Assembly: GCA_937881155.1 (NCBI GenBank)
Contig: CALGFI010000108.1
Coordinates: 1 to 7,216 of the forward strand
Reading direction: 5' to 3'
DNA from: an uncultured bacterium
GTDB lineage: Bacteria > Actinomycetota > UBA4738 > HRBIN12
DNA: 7,216 nt
The notes beneath the pieces were generated by a model. The model was given only the letters and a program-made list of their open reading frames with translations. It was not told where the DNA came from and made no database searches. The position numbers and the translations under genes were made by a program. Below, one piece after another: positions 5,187-7,216 of this stretch; position 1 is the first letter of the stretch, and every line of letters starts with the position of its first letter.

Positions 5187-6307
5187 AGGTCGCGCTCCAG
5201 GTCGACCAGTTGTTCCTGAACGCGCCCGGCGGCATCGGCACCTACATCCGCAACCTGGTGCCGGCGCTTGCGAATCGAGATCCCTCGGTCGAGATGACGT
5301 TGTTCCATTCGAGATTCGACTCCCCCGAGCCGCCGGAACCGTGGATCCGAGAGCACCCCACGCACGAGCTCCGCGGGAGGATGCGCTCGCTGTACCTCAG
5401 GTGGAACGTCGTCGGCCGACCGCCGCTCCCCGCCCCTCTCGCCGGGGCGGACATCGTCCACGTCACCAACCATGCCGGCGTCGCGCCCGCCGGCGCGAGG
5501 CAACGTCTCGTCGTCACGGTCCACGACCTCGCGTTCGACGTCCTGCCCGGAGCGTTCCCGCCGAGATGGCGGGTCGTCTACCGCCTCGGCCTGCGCGCGG
5601 CAGTTCGGCGGGCCGATGCGATCGTCACGCCGTCCCGGACCACGGCGGAGGATCTCCTTTCGAGAACCGCTGTCGACCCGAGCAAGCTCCACGTCGTTCC
5701 GCTCGCCGCTTCGTTGCCCGCAGGCAAGCTCGATGCCGACGACGTGCTCGCCCGGCTGAAGATCCGGGGACCGTACGTCCTGTTCGTGGGGACGCTCGAG
5801 CCGCGCAAGAACCTCGTCCGGCTGGTGCGCGCGTACCGGCGCGTTGCGGCCGAGGGCTTCCCTCATGCGCTCGTGCTCGCGGGGCCGCTCGGGTGGCACC
5901 ACGAGTCCTTGATGCGCGAGCTCGCGCTTCAGGGGCCGGGGGAGATCGTCATGACCGGCGAGATCTCGGCCGACGAGCTCGACGCCGTCTACCGCGCGGC
6001 GGACGTGTTCGCCTACCCATCGCTGTACGAGGGGTTCGGTCTGCCGGTGCTCGAGGCGTTGGTTCGGGGCATCCCGACCGTCGCCTCGAACACGTCCTCC
6101 GTTCCCGAGGTCTCGGGCGACGCGGCGCTGGGGGTGGATCCTCGCTCGGTGCGGTCGATCGCGCAGGCCATCTCCTCGCTCGTGTCGGACGTCGGGCTCG
6201 CCGATCGCATGGCGGCTCGGGCGCGGGCACAGGCCCAGCGTTTCAGCTGGGACGAGACGGCGCGCTTGACACTCCAGGTCTACGAGCGCGTTCTCGGCGA
6301 GAAGTGA
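5183..6307 (+). CDS. Family 4 glycosyltransferase (GT-B fold)
   Basis: 374 residues, the usual length for a GT4 retaining glycosyltransferase that moves a sugar from a nucleotide-sugar to a glycan or lipid acceptor at the cytoplasmic face. N-terminal acceptor half: GGIGTYIRNLVPAL (16-29), ADIVHVTNHAG (89-99), VTVHDLAFDVLPGAFPP (111-127) and ADAIVTPSRTTAEDL (144-158). C-terminal donor half: YVLFVGTLEPRKNL (198-211) with R208 and K209, HALVLAGPLGW (228-238), VMTGEISADELDAVYRAADVF (256-276), and the E-x7-E motif YEGFGLPVLE with E283 and E291. The order and wording resemble mannosyl/rhamnosyl transferases such as WbaZ- or MtfB-type proteins, but donor and acceptor cannot be told. No signal peptide or membrane span. 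Start at the ATGA overlap with the cupin, with GAGG seven bases upstream. A lone glycosyltransferase without other polysaccharide genes in view. Confidence 0.93.
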   Translation: MKVALQVDQLFLNAPGGIGTYIRNLVPALANRDPSVEMTLFHSRFDSPEPPEPWIREHPTHELRGRMRSLYLRWNVVGRPPLPAPLAGADIVHVTNHAGVAPAGARQRLVVTVHDLAFDVLPGAFPPRWRVVYRLGLRAAVRRADAIVTPSRTTAEDLLSRTAVDPSKLHVVPLAASLPAGKLDADDVLARLKIRGPYVLFVGTLEPRKNLVRLVRAYRRVAAEGFPHALVLAGPLGWHHESLMRELALQGPGEIVMTGEISADELDAVYRAADVFAYPSLYEGFGLPVLEALVRGIPTVASNTSSVPEVSGDAALGVDPRSVRSIAQAISSLVSDVGLADRMAARARAQAQRFSWDETARLTLQVYERVLGEK

Positions 6308-6328
6308 CGCGGCCGGTTCTCGTTCGAG

Positions 6329-7189
6329 TCAGTCGTACTCGTAGAAGCCGCGTCCGCTCTTCCGGCCGAGCTGGTGCGCCGCCACCATCCGCCGCAGCAG
6401 CGGCGGAGGCGCGAACCGGGCGTCCCTGAACTCCTCGTACAGCACGTCGCCGATCTGGGCGCACGTGTCGAGGCCGATCAGATCGGCCAACCGGAGCGGC
6501 CCCATCGGGTGGTTGAGCCCCAGGTCGATCGCGGCGTCGATGTCCTCGCGGCTGGCGAAGCCTTCCTCGAGCATCCTGATCGCATCGTTCAGGTACGGGA
6601 TCAACAGGGTGTTCACGATGAAGCCGGCGCGGTCGCGCGAGAGCACCGTTGTCTTGCCGAGCGCGGCACCGTACTCGCGAGCGAACTCGACCGTCTCGTC
6701 CGACGTCGTGATCGCCTTCACGATCTCGATCAGCCCCATGACCGGAACCGGATTGAAGAAGTGCATGCCGATCACGCGGTCCGCGCGCTTGGTCGCCGCG
6801 CCGAGGTCGACGATGGGGATCGACGACGTGTTCGAGGCGAGCACGACCTCCGGCCGGACGACCTCATCGAGGCGGCGGAAGACGGCGCGCTTGGTATCGG
6901 CGTCCTCCGTCGCCGCCTCGATCACCAGATCCACGTCGGCGAGATCGTTCGGGTCGGTCGTCCCGGAGACGCGCGCAAGGGTCTCGTTGCTCGCTTTGGC
7001 GTCGAGCTTTCCGCGCTCCACCGCGCGCGCCATGGAAATCTCGATGCGATGGCGGCCCGACTCGACGAGCTCGTCGCTCGCCTCGAGGTAGACCACGCGC
7101 TGGCCGGCGCGAGCGGCGACCTCGACGATGCCCGAGCCCATCAACCCGGAGCCGACCACCCCGAGCACTCGAACGTCTTCGCCGCGCAT
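6329..7189 (-). CDS. 3-hydroxyacyl-CoA (3-hydroxybutyryl-CoA) dehydrogenase
   Basis: 286 residues, the full length of the single-function FadB2/Hbd/PaaH type. It interconverts (S)-3-hydroxyacyl-CoA and 3-ketoacyl-CoA with NAD(P), in butyrate-type, beta-oxidation or ethylmalonyl-CoA routes. Seen: Rossmann motif GVVGSGLMGSGI (10-21); ASNTSSIPI (118-126) with catalytic-type serines; GMHFFNPVPVMGLIEIV (141-157) with the H143-E155 pair; RAGFIVNTLLIPYLNDA (187-203) with N193; LGLNHPMGPLRLADLIGLD (223-241); and the closing GRKSGRGFYEYD. All catalytic residues are present. The start at 7189 is the only ATG that fits, but its GGAGG lies just two bases upstream, which is too close; a GTG at codon 8 (7168) would begin near the usual family N-terminus, yet has only a weak site. 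The gene converges with the glycosyltransferase 21 bp away. Regulation is out of view. Confidence 0.95.
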   Translation of the reverse strand: MRGEDVRVLGVVGSGLMGSGIVEVAARAGQRVVYLEASDELVESGRHRIEISMARAVERGKLDAKASNETLARVSGTTDPNDLADVDLVIEAATEDADTKRAVFRRLDEVVRPEVVLASNTSSIPIVDLGAATKRADRVIGMHFFNPVPVMGLIEIVKAITTSDETVEFAREYGAALGKTTVLSRDRAGFIVNTLLIPYLNDAIRMLEEGFASREDIDAAIDLGLNHPMGPLRLADLIGLDTCAQIGDVLYEEFRDARFAPPPLLRRMVAAHQLGRKSGRGFYEYD

Positions 7190-7216
7190 GGCCTCCGGCC
7201 GAACCGTTGTCAGAGG

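Noticed and set aside
6325..6341. Possible terminator hairpin CGAGT-CAGTCGT-ACTCG between the convergent genes
   Set aside because: The stem is only 5 bp, it overlaps the end of the dehydrogenase gene, and no T run follows on either strand.
5024..6429. Minus-strand frame of 292 codons and plus-strand frame of 431 codons around the glycosyltransferase
   Set aside because: These overlap the cupin and glycosyltransferase genes, which carry all expected motifs. The alternatives are Arg/Ala/Pro-rich and lack motifs.
6465..7091. Plus-strand frame of 208 codons
   Set aside because: Antisense to the complete 3-hydroxyacyl-CoA dehydrogenase; Ser/Arg-rich with no recognisable domain.
1..7216. CRISPR array, tRNA/rRNA, insertion sequence, prophage or toxin-antitoxin signatures
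   Set aside because: No spaced direct repeats, cloverleaf-like segments, transposase or integrase motifs or terminal inverted repeats were seen. The nuclease resembles Cas4 only at the level of fold and cysteine pattern and has no cas neighbours.

Overview
The window is GC-rich, gene-dense bacterial DNA. It fits a member of the Actinomycetota, probably an uncultivated or deep-branching lineage. The pointers are strong G/C bias at third codon positions, a GTG start in a GTGA overlap, a cupin gene that also starts with GTG, likely leaderless promoters (TANNNT a few bases before the ATG), and an acyl-CoA carboxylase beta gene followed by a tiny epsilon-like gene. The taxonomic placement is an inference; no rRNA or marker gene is present.

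Layout from left to right. (1) Positions 1-2227, minus strand: a 4Fe-4S PD-(D/E)XK nuclease (2227 to 1271) followed 35 bp later by crotonyl-CoA carboxylase/reductase (1235 to the left edge; only the extreme C-terminus is missing). (2) Positions 2255-2806, plus strand: an ArsR-type winged-helix regulator with a C-terminal DUF2087 domain, divergent from the nuclease with only 27 bp between the start codons. (3) Positions 2874-4786, plus: an acyl-CoA/propionyl-CoA carboxylase carboxyltransferase (beta) subunit, overlapping by 4 bp a 107-residue protein that is probably its epsilon-type partner. (4) Positions 4890-6307, plus: a small single-domain cupin, overlapping by 4 bp a GT-B family 4 glycosyltransferase. 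(5) Positions 6329-7189, minus: a complete 3-hydroxyacyl-CoA (3-hydroxybutyryl-CoA) dehydrogenase, convergent with the glycosyltransferase.

Three of the eight genes belong to short-chain acyl-CoA metabolism, and they could act in one route. The dehydrogenase interconverts acetoacetyl-CoA and 3-hydroxybutyryl-CoA. Ccr turns crotonyl-CoA plus CO2 into ethylmalonyl-CoA. The biotin-dependent carboxyltransferase carboxylates propionyl-CoA, the C3 product of the ethylmalonyl-CoA pathway. No carboxylase alpha chain, mutase, epimerase or mesaconyl-CoA enzyme is in the window, so a full pathway cannot be claimed. The nuclease, regulator, cupin and glycosyltransferase have no obvious metabolic link to these genes.

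The points most worth checking are two substitutions at known functional positions: Asp for the CO2-anchoring Glu in Ccr, and Leu at the acyl-specificity position of the carboxyltransferase. Next come the unusual epsilon-like protein, the Fe-S nuclease placed just upstream of ccr, and inverted repeats around the regulator gene. I found no CRISPR array, insertion sequence, tRNA, rRNA or clear novel defence system. The many long antisense reading frames are by-products of the base composition.
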